Assembly (NCBI GenBank): GCA_020091685.1
Contig: CM034609.1
Span: 20,843,204 to 20,907,203, forward strand
DNA length: 64,000 bases
Reading direction: 5' to 3'
DNA from: Lutjanus erythropterus
Lineage: Eukaryota; Chordata; Actinopteri; Lutjaniformes; Lutjanidae
Position numbers and translations under genes: made by a program. The notes beneath the pieces were generated by a model. It was given only the letters and a program-made list of their open reading frames with translations, did no database searches and had not been told where the DNA came from. Each line of letters starts with the position of its first letter. The stretch's first letter is position 1. Below are positions 1-16,300 of this stretch, one piece after another.

Positions 1-163
1 ACTAAAAAAATAGCGAGGCCAATTGCCTTGACTTTAGTTTTTCAACTTTTTTCCTTCTTCTTTGATGATGCTGTTACTTACAGTCTTGTGTCGCCTCTGA
101 TTTATGTCCACATATGCTTTTTAAACTTTCTAAAAAAGATAGTTGATTGTTTTTCATGCCTAC

Positions 164-752
164 CTGTCTGCCTGCAGCCTCTCCTCTGTGTTTGCTGCAC
201 TCCTGGATGACAGCAGCGTCTGTGCCCTGCTGGCTGTCTTGCAGGTCCAGGATGGTGCCAGCTGCTGATCTCTTTCCTTCCCCGGTCCGGCCCAGCACCA
301 CCAACCTCAGCTCTGCTCAGCACACACAGCAATATGTCATAGTATACTGCATTTTTGTTTAATAAGTAAGATACTGCATTTTCTATACCGTCCAGAGGGC
401 ACACAAGTTTCTAAAAAGCACTGGTGGCATTTTAGGACAATAAAATAACTTGAATTCGTATATCTTTCTTTTGGCGCATGTAAAAGTGGTGTCTGTCAGT
501 TGTTTATTGTTAGTGCTGGTTGATGATGGCGGTCAGCTGATATAAATTCTCTCGTTTAATCACATTTCCAAGCAGTGGCAGCGCCCTTTGCAGCTGCTGT
601 CTCATCTCACCGCGCACACGGCGAAAACAGTCAGAGGAGCCCCGCCTGCGTCTCCTGACTTTTCTCTTACTAAATGTCTCACGAACACAGCCGTTCACAC
701 GCCTTTTAAAATACCGATGCAGCCTACCTGATTGCGAAGCAGATGCTGCCAT
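164..752 (-). CDS. GIMAP/AIG1-like GTPase, first two coding exons (partial gene)
   Basis: Two exons join in matching phase. Exon 1 (728-752) encodes MAASASQS and ends in a GTAGGC donor. Exon 2 (164-312) follows a CAG acceptor and ends in another GTAGGC donor. The joined N-terminus, SELRLVVLGRTGEGK, is the beta-1 strand plus P-loop of the GTPase of immunity-associated protein (AIG1) family. The later part, VIQECSKHRGEAAGRQ, matches the family's switch-I region up to the usual exon border before the DTPG motif. DTPG and the remaining G motifs would lie left of base 1, so completeness cannot be judged. Family members are GTP-binding proteins on intracellular membranes or lipid droplets, expanded in fish. 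Oddity: the residue after the P-loop lysine is Arg, where Ser or Thr normally binds Mg. It could be a decaying copy, but both visible exons are open and the splice sites are intact. Confidence 0.72.
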
Positions 753-2505
753 TTCTGCTCCTGTTCTCTGCCGTATTTAGTGTTGCTGAATCAGGAATGG
801 ACGCACTTCCTAGTTCCTGCAGGCTGACTCAGCCCTGCCTCTGTCTCTGGACTTGGGCAGAGGTGAACACAGCTCCATCTGTTGTGGTGGTGTCTGGTGC
901 AGGGCTGTCAGCCGCTAAAACACTTTCCTTATCATTTGAGCGCACTGGTGTGTTGTCACATGAGATATAAAGAGCCATGTGTCATGTCATTAAGACTTTA
1001 TGATACATATGATGAGGTTTCATATGATCATCGTGGGCCTAACATACAGTCAAACAGCTATTATTAAATTATATTATGTTTTTCATCATTTTACGATATT
1101 TACAGCTGTTCAATTGGTATTTTCAGGTTTCAGTGGCAGTTTGATTAGGTTTAGGAAAAGATCACAGTTTGTTTCTGCCATGCCTGCGTAAATAGCACTG
1201 TTGAATATGGACACCTGGGCGCGTGTCTCTGCCATGCTCGGCTTTATACACCTGAATGCAAATAGCATCTGCCTTAAAACCAGTGGTGGAGGAAGTATTC
1301 AGATTAATACCAAACTGTAAACATACTCTTATTACAATAAAAAGTCCCGCACTGAAAATGCTACTTATTAAAAATGTATAATCAAGAAAATGTAAAGTAT
1401 TAAAAGTAGGTGACTCAATGCAGAAAAATGGCCTGTGTGACTACTTTATCATTAGATTATTATTATTAATACCCATGCATTAATGTAATATAAGAGCAGC
1501 ATCTTACTGTTATAGCTGGTCGAGCTCATGTGAGCTATTTCGTATAGGTCTGCAACTAATGACTACTTACAGATTCATGTTTTAAAAAAAAAGAAGAAGA
1601 AAAGAAAAGCCTCACAATTACCCAGAGCCCAATGTGACACTAATATTTTAGCATAAAAATTGAACTGCATTATTGATGTGAGTATCAAATTCCAAATTCC
1701 TCCTTTGGCCACCATGAACGTCTGTATAAAACTTGGCAGCTCTCCGCCCAGAAGGTTGCTGAAATTTTTCAGTCTGGACCAAAGCAGTGAACCTACTGAC
1801 GCCATCCACAGAGAAAGGTTGTTAAAAAAAAATCAGAAGCTCAATTGGGAACAGATCATAATTTAATGCTGCCATTTAATTAGATGTCTGACAGTGATTT
1901 GTTTGAACAGCTCCTGATTACAACATGGTTGCACCTAAAAGTGTTTTCGATCACTTTTGAAATTCTACAGTACAGTCAAATCTAACCGCCGTACGCAGAG
2001 CAAAATATCAAATGTATAAAACAGCAAGGCATGACAGCACTTTTTACATTGTTAAAGAAAAACTAAGCAGGTGTCAAATATATTATGTTATGTTGATGAT
2101 GTCCAAAAAGATGACTACAATGTTCCTGTACATTTCTGTAAAAAATAACAGTCAAACCCACTTCATAGCTAAACAAAAGGCACACATACATTCAGCACAG
2201 TACATACACCCATTCATAAAACAGCACACTGTACAGTTACAGTAAAACTAAGCTGACATGCCAAGAGAGATTAACGTGTTCAGTAAAATGTTTCATTTAA
2301 AAATAGAACAATTAGAAAATTAAGAGTACAAGGCTTTTAAAAAAATACTTTAAAAACATGTTGACACTAGAAATATCCAAGTTTTTTCAGATGCCAAGCA
2401 GTGGCTTAAATTAAAGTCCAAGGGTCACTCCTGTAAAGGACCACTTCAGTCAAACAAGGTTGACTTCTGATGCCAGATCACTCCGCGCTGATTATCGTCG
2501 TTCAC
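753..2505. other. Intergenic region between the GIMAP-like gene and hmgxb4
   Basis: This stretch separates the start of the GIMAP-like gene from the hmgxb4 stop codon. I see no convincing exon. It contains a short hAT-like element starting at 1281 and a remnant of another fish repeat at about 1550-1640 (a phrase like 'cacaattacccagagcccaatg'). The right half, about 1860-2505, should hold the hmgxb4 3' UTR: ATTAAA-type signals in minus-strand sense occur at 1862-1867 and 1875-1880, but the true cleavage site cannot be fixed. Confidence 0.5.
1281..1460 (+). repeat. hAT-like short non-autonomous element (CAGTGGTGGAGGAAGTATTC family)
   Basis: The segment opens with CAGTGGTGGAGGAAGTATTC, the terminal sequence of a very common teleost miniature transposon. 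It continues with the family's 'aaaagtcccgcactgaaaatg' and 'aagtattaaaagtagg' phrases. The right terminus is decayed, so the end is approximate. Family recognition is from memory. Confidence 0.6.
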
Positions 2506-5500
2506 TCACAGCCCAGGCATGATGTAGGCGATGTTGTCCAACGTATTCGACTGACAGAAAACAGAGAGTGCTTTGTTAGAAAACTGCAATAAAGATGCAC
2601 ATGATAACTACCATATAAAACACAAGAATCTATATAGAAATGCAGTTCACACTGAACAAATATCTGCATTATTGTGATGTTAAAGGTAAAATTCACAACT
2701 TTTTTATGTCATCAAAATCCTCAGTATGTGACATGTTGGCTGAGAAAGCTGAGTTCCCCTGCTGCAAAATCTGTTCTTCCAGCACCAGTGATGTCACAGT
2801 GATGTCATCTGTATTAAGGAAGACCTACAGGCCAGCTTGGCTTTCTAGTTCTCCTCTGGGAAGCCAGGAGGCATGCTAGATGCATATTTTTATCACTTAC
2901 TGCTATGTTTTGGCCAATAAGGTAATAGCTATAGACTATAAGGTGGTGAAAATGCTGCTGGCATGGCTCTGCAAGAAGGAAAACCCCACTGTCTTGCACA
3001 CACTGAGGGATTTATTGCTTCAACTGACTATACTACCCTCAACACTGACTGGACATCTACATAAAAAGTGGTAAATTTTAGTTATAACGCTGCAAACACC
3101 AACAGTGATTTAATTTATACATAATTTAACAATGGGAATACTATACCAGGACGTTTCGAGGACATCCGTTTAACTGTGGTATCTGTGCTGTGAGACAGGT
3201 CAGCGGTCCCAGCGCACACAAGATGGAGTCCAGAAGTACAGACAGACTCCCGGACACTGCCACCATCCCCTAACACAAAGGTACAACAGTCGCATGACTC
3301 ACTTATTCCACTGCATAGTAACAAAACTACACATTACACTCAAAACAGAAATGTTGTCGACAAACTCCTAAATTAAAGCTTCTTGTTAAAATGTAGTCTT
3401 AAAATAAGCACTGCTAACTGGCCTGAAAATACATGTGGAAACATACCTCTGTTTCCTGTAATCGATGCCCAATCAGGGACAGGGACTCTCCCAGGAGCTG
3501 CAGGTGAGCTGCTGCATCAATGGGATCCACATCTGGGACTCTCGCAGGCGACAGAGAGACAGTACCAGGCGCCCTGTTCGGTGACACCATCCCTGTTCCC
3601 GTTCCTACAACTTCCATGACAGAAACAGCAGTAATGAGAACTGAGACAGAGAAGACAAAGAGTTGAGAAATGACAAATCTCTCTTGTCAATCAGCTGAAG
3701 ATACCTTTGCTTTTGCTCTCACTGGTACTCTTGTGTTTGACTGTGGTGGCCTCAGCTTTGTTCTGTTTGTGCTGCAGATACTGAGCTTTCTGCCTCCAAA
3801 CCTGCACAGGAGATCAAATGAAGAGCACAGGGCGTTTGGTGCACCACTACAACTGCAAGCCTAACAGTGACACTCAAAAACTTTGCTAATGTTGATTACA
3901 AATAAGGAAAAAAAGAAACTTACTAATTTGTCTTTCTCTGGCATCGCTTTCCACACCTCTGCCAACTTTTTGCTTAGCTCACCAAAGACTGCAGATCAGA
4001 CGTGTGAGGATATTTGTTAAAATGTCTATTTTAGGGATATTTGAAAGGACAATATACCACTCTGTGTCATTACACGAGTTATACTGTATATCACTGTATT
4101 ACCCACCTAGTCCCGGCTGTTCTGCATTTATATTAACTCTGTACTCCTTACAGAACACCTGATACGCTGATGTGTTCTTCTTCTTGGGCTAAGAGAGGAC
4201 AAAGCACAACAGAAAAAAACGGCAGCGATTAGCGGTAAAATTTGTCAAAGTGTGTTTGCATAATCAGCAACACAAAACAGTATTGACACATGTTGGTCTT
4301 GTGTGCTAAAACGGTTGCTGAGTCTTTGGTGATTTAAAGCCAGCGACACGACAATCAGTTCTGTTTTCTGTCATTCAAAGCTCATTTTCCAGTTTGACTG
4401 TTGCAAGAAATACTGCATGACTGAATAGTGTCGTACCTTATCTTTGTCCTTCTCATGCTTGTCCCGATCTTTCCCCTCTTTCTTCTTCTTCTTCTCTGTC
4501 ATTCCATCGTTGCCTTGATGGTGGTGTGGAGGGACAGGTGTGCCCATGGCATACATTGGACCAACAGCGCTGTGAGTGACAGTGGGGTGGGAGTGGCTGT
4601 GGCTCCTCGATGAGTCTGATGAGAGTGGCATAATTTTGATTGAATTTTGGTGGCACTCATTTTTAAAACTGGCAAATCCACAGTGCTGTGACTAAGACAA
4701 AAGACCAGTGCGTAGGACTGGGTGGAATCTTGTGTTGTCGAAAATATTGATTTTTCAATATTCCTCAACACCGATCTCCCAGTGTCAGCTGTGCTCTCTC
4801 GCTCTCTCTTATTTCTGACAACAGCAGGAGAATTGTCGCAGGTGAGGGGGAGGGGGCAGTGTTAAAGAGCTGAAAGAGATGTTAACTAGACTGCAAAGTG
4901 AGATCAGCATACTCTCTGAAAAATCAATTTGATTGTATCAAAGTTAAATTCCAGTACTGTGAAAAAGCAGTGGGATGTAGCATTGAGCTTACAGACTGCA
5001 AACACCTCGCCTCACCCTCTTCTTCCTATAGTGGCCATGAAAAACATGAAAGGCCCTCTCTAGAGCCAGTGTTTGTTTTGTCCATTCTGAGATACTGAAG
5101 AAATTTGGTGGTTAAACAAATAACTTCCTGTGTCACTGTGACAGATTAAAACTATAACTATGTACTATATATAACTATAACTACTATATCTACTGCAATA
5201 TTCACACATTCACACCCAAAACTGTCAAACAGAGTACAGTAGAGTGCATCTTTGACCACTACAGGCTGCAGAAGGGTGCAGCCCCAACACTGCTGCAGAA
5301 CGGGTGTGTGCTGCAGGATTTCCTCCTGATGAAGCAAGTGCCTGTATGATAAGAGTTGTTTTTGAAAATTAAATGCTATTAAATAGTCTATGTCTCTTTG
5401 TCATTAAAAAAATGAAAATTATTAAAATGACAGGTAATTGTAGATTATTATGGATTTTTTTCTGAATTTGTCCATCAAAATGACAGAAAACAAAAAAGTC

Positions 5501-8500
5501 TAATACTACCTCTGGGTGTAACATGGTGGCCTCCATGTAAGAGGACCTGTACCCTCTGTAGATATAAATGGCTCATTCTAAGGTAACTAAAACACTACAA
5601 TACTTTTTTATGTGATTTTACACTAATGAAAACATACTTATGAATACTTTTTTAATTTTTTTTCCAATAAATCCCCCTAAATCACAGACACTGGACCTTT
5701 AAATGCTTTAATCTTTCACATCTACTACTAAACTGCTATATATCACAATAAGTGCATTAATGAATTCATCCCTGCTCAGCAAAAGCATGACATAAACTTA
5801 AAAATCTCAAACTTTCTATTGTTCATATCCAAAACAGATACAAGTACAATGACAACCTTCTCCCACAATTTTTCACAGAAACAACACAGCGAGAAAAAAG
5901 ACACTCAGTTGTAGGAACAACTACAATCTATTTATTAACAAATAATGAACTCACCTCCAAATCCTTTGCTGTGCTTCTTGTCCTTTCCACTTCTATCCTT
6001 GTCTCTGTCTTTTTCTTTGTCCTTTTTCTTCTTACTCTTTTTGCTCTTCTTCTTCTTTTTTGACAAGTGTGTATATGAATCATCTATGACCAGTTCACCA
6101 GCCTCCAGTTCACCCCCAGACGAAGAGCTATCATCTCCCATGCCTCCTCCATAATGACCTGTATGACAGGGAGCACACCAATGATTATCAATAAACAAAA
6201 CAAAACAGGTATGAATAGTTGAAGGTGGTATGGTATACTGGACAGTCCCTCCAGGAAGCTGCAATCGCAACAGTTAACACAAATTAATTCAATCCTGGTG
6301 AACTCTGCACAGTCTTACAATTTTTCTCCAATCACTGCAGCTTTTCTGCAAATTTGACCAATCATTGTTAGTCTGTAGTTACAATGTTGTCAAAGGTACT
6401 GAAAAGAACACATGGTCTGACGCTGTTATTATTATTTATAAATGCTTTATGTACTTTCATATTTTACAATTTTATGCTTGCTGTTTTGACTGAGACTGAA
6501 AAATATTTTTCTTCTTGAATACCCCCAAGTCGCATGTCTTCATTTCAATATAAAGCCTATTTTGGTAGAGAATTTTTGTAATCCTTTGAGGTAAGGTTAC
6601 TCAGAACAATTAGAGCGATGCGGTTTTATTCTCCCTGGAACAAGTTGCCTTTAACGTTTAATGAATTATACAAAAAATAAAATAACATTGCAACTTTCTT
6701 TTTTTTGCAAATTTCACTTGTTCCTACAATTCAATTGTAGAAACATGCCTAAAAACACGTTTACGGTACAGTAATAACACGTAATAAGCTGTACTTTGTA
6801 TCAAATCAGATGAAAACGTTTTACCAGACTTTATTAGAGAGTAATTAGGGACAACAGAACTGCACCGTAAACTAAGTGAAATCAACACACTTTCATTTAC
6901 AGTACAGGTCTGTTGTAATGTGCCCCTGATTAATCTCTCATAAAGTCTAACAAGGTTCAAATAAAGGGTCTAATACTGTCAAATAAAGAACATGTTATTG
7001 CTACTTTTTGTCTAATTTAATACAGAGTACATCTTTTTTGTCTTGTTAGTGTAAAGTTAAGTAAATGCTACAAGTTAACATTAATAAATAACATGAAATA
7101 TAATTTAGGGCCATCTTACCTTCCACCTCCACCTCTTTCCCCACCACAGGCAGTGGATCTCGACTCTGCTGTAGTTTCTTCTTGGGTGACTTTGAGAGCT
7201 GCATCCTGTCTCTCTCCTTCTCTTTCTTTACACCTCCTTTGGATGAGTGGGGCGAGAATGGGAAGCTCTCTCCCTCCTCTTTCTCTGGCGACATGATGAG
7301 CTTCATCTTCAGCCCGTCAGCCTCGCGTAACGTCAGGGGCTCCTCTTTGGGAGCTCCGCCGTGGAACAGGGACGACTTTGAGGAAGAGGAGGAGGAGTGC
7401 TTTTTGGAGGAAGATGACGACGAAGACACAGGGCGGGAGTGAGAGAAGGAGTGGCTCCCTTTGCTTCCACCACTGCTGTTGCTCTCACGTTTGCGGTCCT
7501 TGGAAGAGTGCGAGGAGAAGGAGGGGTAGGAGGGTTTCTTGTGCAAGTGGGGGCTGGGGTCTGAACCCGTGGCCAGCGGAGAGGTGATAGCCTGCAGGAG
7601 CCCCATCGCTGTATCTGTCGGGTGAGAGGATGAGGGGGATGACAGAGGAGGGGAACGGTCTGCAGACTTGTGCTTTTTCTTGTGGGGAGGTGGACCTGAC
7701 CCATCATAGTCTGATACAGGGATGATAGAGGAAAAGCACAAAGTAAATACAATTTTAGAGGCTCTTTTTATTTTGCTGAATTAAAAGATTATTACAAATT
7801 ATCAACCTCTCACCTTTGTAATAGTAGTCATCACTATGTTTCTTCTTCTTTTTGTGCGACTCCCCGCCAAGCATGAAAAGTTCTGAGTCCTGATTTGGAA
7901 TAACACAATTATTTTCCATTAAAATGTGCTATAACACCATAACTAGCACCATAATATCTTAAAAGCTTCCTGTGATATTATTGTGAGATCAAGTTATTGT
8001 AGAGAGATAACTTACCTTGGGTCGTTTTTTGGAAGACTTTCGGACCTGAGCAGCAATTTCCTCTTCCTCCCTCAGCAGGTCCTTGTACGACCTCCTCTTT
8101 TCTCTCTGGCTACGGCCAGCTACAAGACCCCTGTCTCCATCCATCCCCATATCTAGAATAAATGAAGTGAGAGTTATAATGTAGGGTTGAGCGATGTCCA
8201 CAATGAAACATCCTGATGATAATGATATAATTGTTTTAGGAAGAACCAATGTAATCTTGGATTTGCCATACTAAGTAGATATTATAACAAAATAATAATG
8301 GGGACATGAAGACATAGTGCAAGCAGCAGAAACAGTTTCTTTTAATTTTTGTCTCCCATATGTCAAAAACAGCTTAGCAGGCAACTCTAAGCAGACACAC
8401 TATCTCAAGTACAGAAGGCTTTTAAATCACAATATTACGATGGTAGAGGGTTTAGTGGATGACTATCACATCCATGTGTGTTAACAGTAATCCACCCTAT

Positions 8501-9285
8501 TATAATCTTTACCTTAAAACTAAAAATGTGCTAAAATTTAGAATGTTGCACAACCTTTATAATGGCTCTTGTTACATTTATATCTCTTCAAATGTTTTCC
8601 CTTCTTGTGCATTCAGAATTTACATTTCACCATGTTGTCACTACTTATTATTGTGTGTCTGACTGCAACAAATGCATGTGTTTGATGACCCTGAACAGTG
8701 GGAACAAGGACTGGGTAATATTGCTTATAAATAATATCTTGATAACTTTAGGCTATTCCACAATACACAATATACATCTCAATATACAAAATTTCTCTAA
8801 AATAACATTGTAAACTCTCGAATAGTGTAAACATAGCGATGATCTTATAAAATATGATGCACTGCAAATAAATGAACAAAATCAAATTTCACAAGATTTT
8901 TTGACCAAATACCTCAACATCAATATTGCAAAAATATTGTAAGGATGACTGTACACTATACAATGGGAATTTTGAGAAATAATCATTAGTAATGTGGATA
9001 TGATACTATGTGGGTAAAAGCTAATAAAAGAACAGCGAGAACAGTCTTTTAAGTTCAGAACATTACATTACTTTACTGTAAGATACCCTCTAAATCCAGG
9101 AAAAGACGAGACCCATGTCACATACAACTATATCTAAAATCTAAGTCGATATTTAGTGTCATATCATAGTAACAATATAATATAGCTGTATCACCCAGTC
9201 CTAGTAAGGACACAGCAAAATTAAATTCAGTTTACAAGCAGAATTTACCCATTCCTCCTTTACCCTTTATCTCCTCGAAAGCCAT
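2506..9285 (-). CDS. hmgxb4: HMG-box containing 4 (HMGXB4/HMG2L1)
   Basis: Twelve coding exons: 9249-9285, 8016-8152, 7814-7889, 7120-7710, 5955-6158, 4437-4615, 4107-4188, 3924-3988, 3705-3801, 3447-3610, 3147-3269 and 2506-2550. Phases agree and the total is 599 codons, close to the human protein (about 600). The N-terminus has the family signature [20 protein letters not shown]. The large 591-nt exon encodes a Ser-rich region with [15 protein letters not shown] and [18 protein letters not shown]. Then come [19 protein letters not shown], Lys-rich tracts, one HMG box (about residues 409-472, [12 protein letters not shown] to [12 protein letters not shown]) and the conserved tail [20 protein letters not shown] to NIAYIMPGL. 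It is a nuclear HMG protein linked to chromatin and to repression of Wnt signalling. The start ATG at 9285 sits in exon 2, behind a 5'-UTR intron whose acceptor is near 9340. Confidence 0.97.
5590..5703 (+). repeat. Dispersed fish repeat fragment (copy 1)
   Basis: Contains 'atgaaaacatacttatgaat' followed by 'aaatccccctaaatcacaga' and ends in 'ctggacctttaaa'. A second copy with the same order of phrases lies at 36945-37125. It sits in the hmgxb4 intron between 4615 and 5955. The family is common in teleost introns, but I do not recall a class for it. Confidence 0.6.
8182..9204. repeat. Transposon remnant with inverted ends (TAGGGTTGAGCGATG type)
   Basis: In hmgxb4 intron 1, the left end reads TAGGGTTGAGCGATG. 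The reverse complement of the right end reads CTAGGACTGGGTGATA, so the ends are imperfect inverted repeats about 1 kb apart. This matches a frequent fish element whose ends resemble 'TAGGGCTGGGCGATA'. The interior is AT-rich and non-coding. A related phrase, 'taggactgggtggaat', occurs alone near 4713. Confidence 0.5.
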
Positions 9286-9829
9286 GGCTCCTCCTTTTTG
9301 TCACAGTATGTCACTGACAAAATAAGACAGGATGCTGACCTGTTAGGTGAAGAAAAAAATGCAAACACAATTTAAGGTATTTAATATAATGTATTCTTTA
9401 CCAAAACAAACGAGAGCAATTTCCTGTTGCACAACAACAGAGAGGAAAGCAATTTGTCTCTTCATTTTTTCACATCTTGTAACGTTTCCTACATCAAAAG
9501 AGGTAAGACATACACCTAAATAGCTCCTTGGTGCTCCAACTATTCATGCTTACCGGTAGTCCTGCACAGAGCAGCCAGTGAAAGCAGCACTGGAGCTGCA
9601 GGTAATCTGGACATAACGCTGCTCTTAAGTGCAGAAGTGCTGGTTGGCAGCTAGGTAAAGTACAATTTGCGTTATATTACAATAACGATGTGGTCTGTCA
9701 TTCACAAAAGAGTACAAAATATGATAGCTAAACAAATTCCCGCCTACTTTCATAAAGATACACAAACACACCCCCTCTCCATTTACTTGGACTCCCTAGC
9801 TTCCTAACATCTACATTACTCCAACCCGT

Positions 9830-10090
9830 CTCGCCGAGCGTGCCCTCAGCCGGCCGGTAACAGCAGCTGAGGAAAGACCGAGGCTTTCAGCCACAGTTAG
9901 GCCGCGGTCGCCTCAAGTGCACAAATTACAGCGGCGGACATGCATTTAACCTGGCTCGTGTCTTCATCTCATCTAGGGCGGTAGCATGTGTACTTTATAA
10001 ACACCAGGAGGAGATGAAATAATGGGTTTATTAAATATTACTACCTCTATGGGGTCTCCATTTACGCGGGTCCAGCCGCCATCTTTTATT
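9830..10090 (-). promoter_or_regulatory. hmgxb4: hmgxb4 promoter/5'-UTR region with YY1-type element
   Basis: GC-rich DNA at 9830-9950 and 10050-10085 stands out from the AT-rich surroundings. On the minus strand, 10085-10075 reads AAGATGGCGGC, the strong YY1 consensus found just downstream of many vertebrate start sites. It is followed by ACCCGCG and a possible donor, GAG|GTAGTA, near 10045. This is the likely non-coding first exon, joined to the exon with the ATG at 9285. The ATG inside the YY1 motif opens a seven-codon upstream frame (MAAGPA, stop; 10062-10082). Confidence 0.6.
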
Positions 10091-10295
10091 ATCGGCGAAA
10101 CAACAATACGTGTCCATGTAGGGGAGGGGCTTTGGTAATGCAGCCAATCAGCGTGGAGGAAAGAAGCCATATTAGCAGGACACTTACTATAGCTAAAATA
10201 ACCCGCTATCATCAATGACATCTAGAGAAGACCCTCTCATTGAAATTAAAGCTACAACAAAGAGTTTTTAACTAGTTGAGAAACGGACCTACAAG

Positions 10296-10844
10296 GCTGG
10301 GTCAGATTACATTGATTTTTTTTTTCTGGATTACTTTGAAATATAGTCAGTTTCTTAATACAAATTGCAACACAATTTTTGTAATTAGTAACGGAATCCA
10401 ATGGATTACAAAATAATGTAATCTAATCTGAATACTTTTGGATTACTTCGAAATCTAATATTGAAAATATTGCATCTTATACTAAAATGGATACAGACAA
10501 ACATTTGAGTTTTTTTTTTCTTTTTAAACATCTCAAAACATTTTCATTGCAATTAAAGTACATTTTTGCATAGGGTTCATCTTTGTGGAGCACTTTTCTC
10601 TACAACTCTATATGTCAGATAGGTTTTCCATGAGTTAGCATTAGAGCATTGGTTATCATGAAAAAAGGTCCATAATTAAATGCTAAAGACACCTAATGAA
10701 AAATGTAATCAAATAACCCTTGACAATGTAGCTATAATCTAATTAAACATTTTTCAAATGTAATCTGGGTTGATCTAGTTACTTATTTATTTGGAATCTG
10801 ATTACCTAATTCCAGTGACATGTAATCTGTTACTACCCAACCCC
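10296..10844. repeat. GTAATC-rich interspersed element, copy A
   Basis: Between the hmgxb4 promoter and the ankrd54 3' end. The left end reads GGCTGGGTCAGATTACAT. The right end reads ATGTAATCTGTTACTACCCAACC, so the ends are inverted copies of each other. The interior repeats degenerate 'ggattac' and 'gtaatc' phrases around T-rich tracts. Related copies lie at 25430-26010 and 47835-48258. No coding capacity is visible. Confidence 0.55.
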
Positions 10845-11863
10845 AAAGACCAACATAAGTTGTCGAGACCATCTGCAGGAAGACAAGCTATATAGTTATT
10901 GTTAAGGCCTGCAGCTGAGTTGGATCATCAGTGAAATCAATTAAAGCGATGTGTTTACTATGTTTTCTCAGGCAGAATTACAGTGAGTAGTTCGTTAGCC
11001 AGTTAAAAGGAAGGACGTTATATTTTGCAGTTATGGCGGAGGAAACACTACCGCTTTTATCCACACGGGCCTCCAAAATCATCACAATATGGAAGTCCCT
11101 TATTGTAGCTTTAAATTCTAACAGAAACCCAGATAGGCAGACCATTTTTTCTTGTACTGTATGAAAAATAACATTGCACAAATATAGCCAAACATATTGA
11201 TTTATTGATTCACATATATCCATTTCCAACGACAGCCAAATCAATTTTTACAGTACAGTTCACATACAAACATGACATGCAGCACAAGAGAAAAGGCAAC
11301 GAGATAGAAAGATGCTGTTGACGAGATAACCAAAAATACAACAGTGAAAACTGTTTAATCATTTCATGAGAAATATGTCTCATAATTATCATAAAACTTA
11401 GCTAATAATGGCAGGCAAAGAACATGTTGGCACACTGCTGTGACACACACACAAACACACACTCTCTCTCACTCACATCCACACAATAGAGAGCCGATGT
11501 CTCACTGTACTTCAGGGTTAGCTTCTGTTCCACTAGCCTCTTGCTGAGAATGATTTTTTCCATTAGGGGGTTCTTAGCTAACTCTGTCTTTTTTCCATAA
11601 ACTACACTTCGGTACTGTGCATTAAAATTTGAGCACCTTTTCATATTAACCAAGATAACAAGATTTTTGGTCTCCATCTTGGTTAAGATAACGAGGTTCT
11701 CAAATGTTACTGTCCAGTATTGTAGGACTGTAAAAAATATTTAGTTTGGAATGTGGACAGAAAACCCAAGCAGTATGATTCAGTGTTTGCTTGTCTGACA
11801 AAGCTGGTGGAGCAGAGGCTTGCTTGAGAAGGAGCAAGACATCACCTCTCTATACACTATATT
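10845..11863. other. ankrd54 3' flank
   Basis: No coding exon is visible. An AATAAA signal in minus-strand sense (plus TTTATT at 11201-11206) could end ankrd54, giving a 3' UTR of about 660 bases. A short CA/CT-rich stretch lies at about 11442-11475. Confidence 0.4.
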
Positions 11864-15763
<3,900 letters not shown>

Positions 15764-16300
15764 ACTTTATCGTGGCATATGGATGCTGTGTTTATACTAC
15801 ACTCGCTGCACACGGTCCTTACTACTCCCGCTGATGCGAAAAGGAAATAAAGCCGTCATTAATAACTTTTGAATATGGCAGATCTGCTCCGTCAGCGATG
15901 CCTGAGGCCATTGCACGGCACGTCAGCTCACAGAAGCCCTCATTTAAGTCTCTCCATCCTGGGTAATTTGCAAGATTTTCACTGTACCCTTCCTTTCAAG
16001 CACCAAAATGTCCCCTATTTCACATTTTCCATTTCATCGGATAGCAGTAGTAAAAGGCACACCCATTGTGCGGTCAACAGCTTCAGAGCAGTGACGACCC
16101 AATCAGATTACGCGTTGTTCATTAGCTCCCGACCAATAGTATCCACGCATTCGGGCAGCCAATCGAACAGTCCCGTTTCGTGCATGCGCACTGTGGAAAA
16201 AAAAAAAATCAAATTCCACAAAACGTATTAATTTAAATTACACAGAGACAGCCTGTCTTCACTTTTTTAATGTATGTTTAATCGGGTAACATGTAAAATT
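15764..16300 (-). promoter_or_regulatory. ankrd54: ankrd54 promoter with NF-Y array and NRF1-type site
   Basis: Upstream of the ankrd54 start there are three CCAAT boxes on the plus strand (16099-16103, 16133-16137, 16159-16163), 34 and 26 bases apart. The half-palindromic NRF1-like GCATGCGCA lies at 16182-16190. No TATA box is seen. This is typical of a housekeeping CpG-type promoter. Whether it also fires on the plus strand is unknown: no plus-strand gene follows before foxred2, which ends at 16878 from the other direction. Confidence 0.6.
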
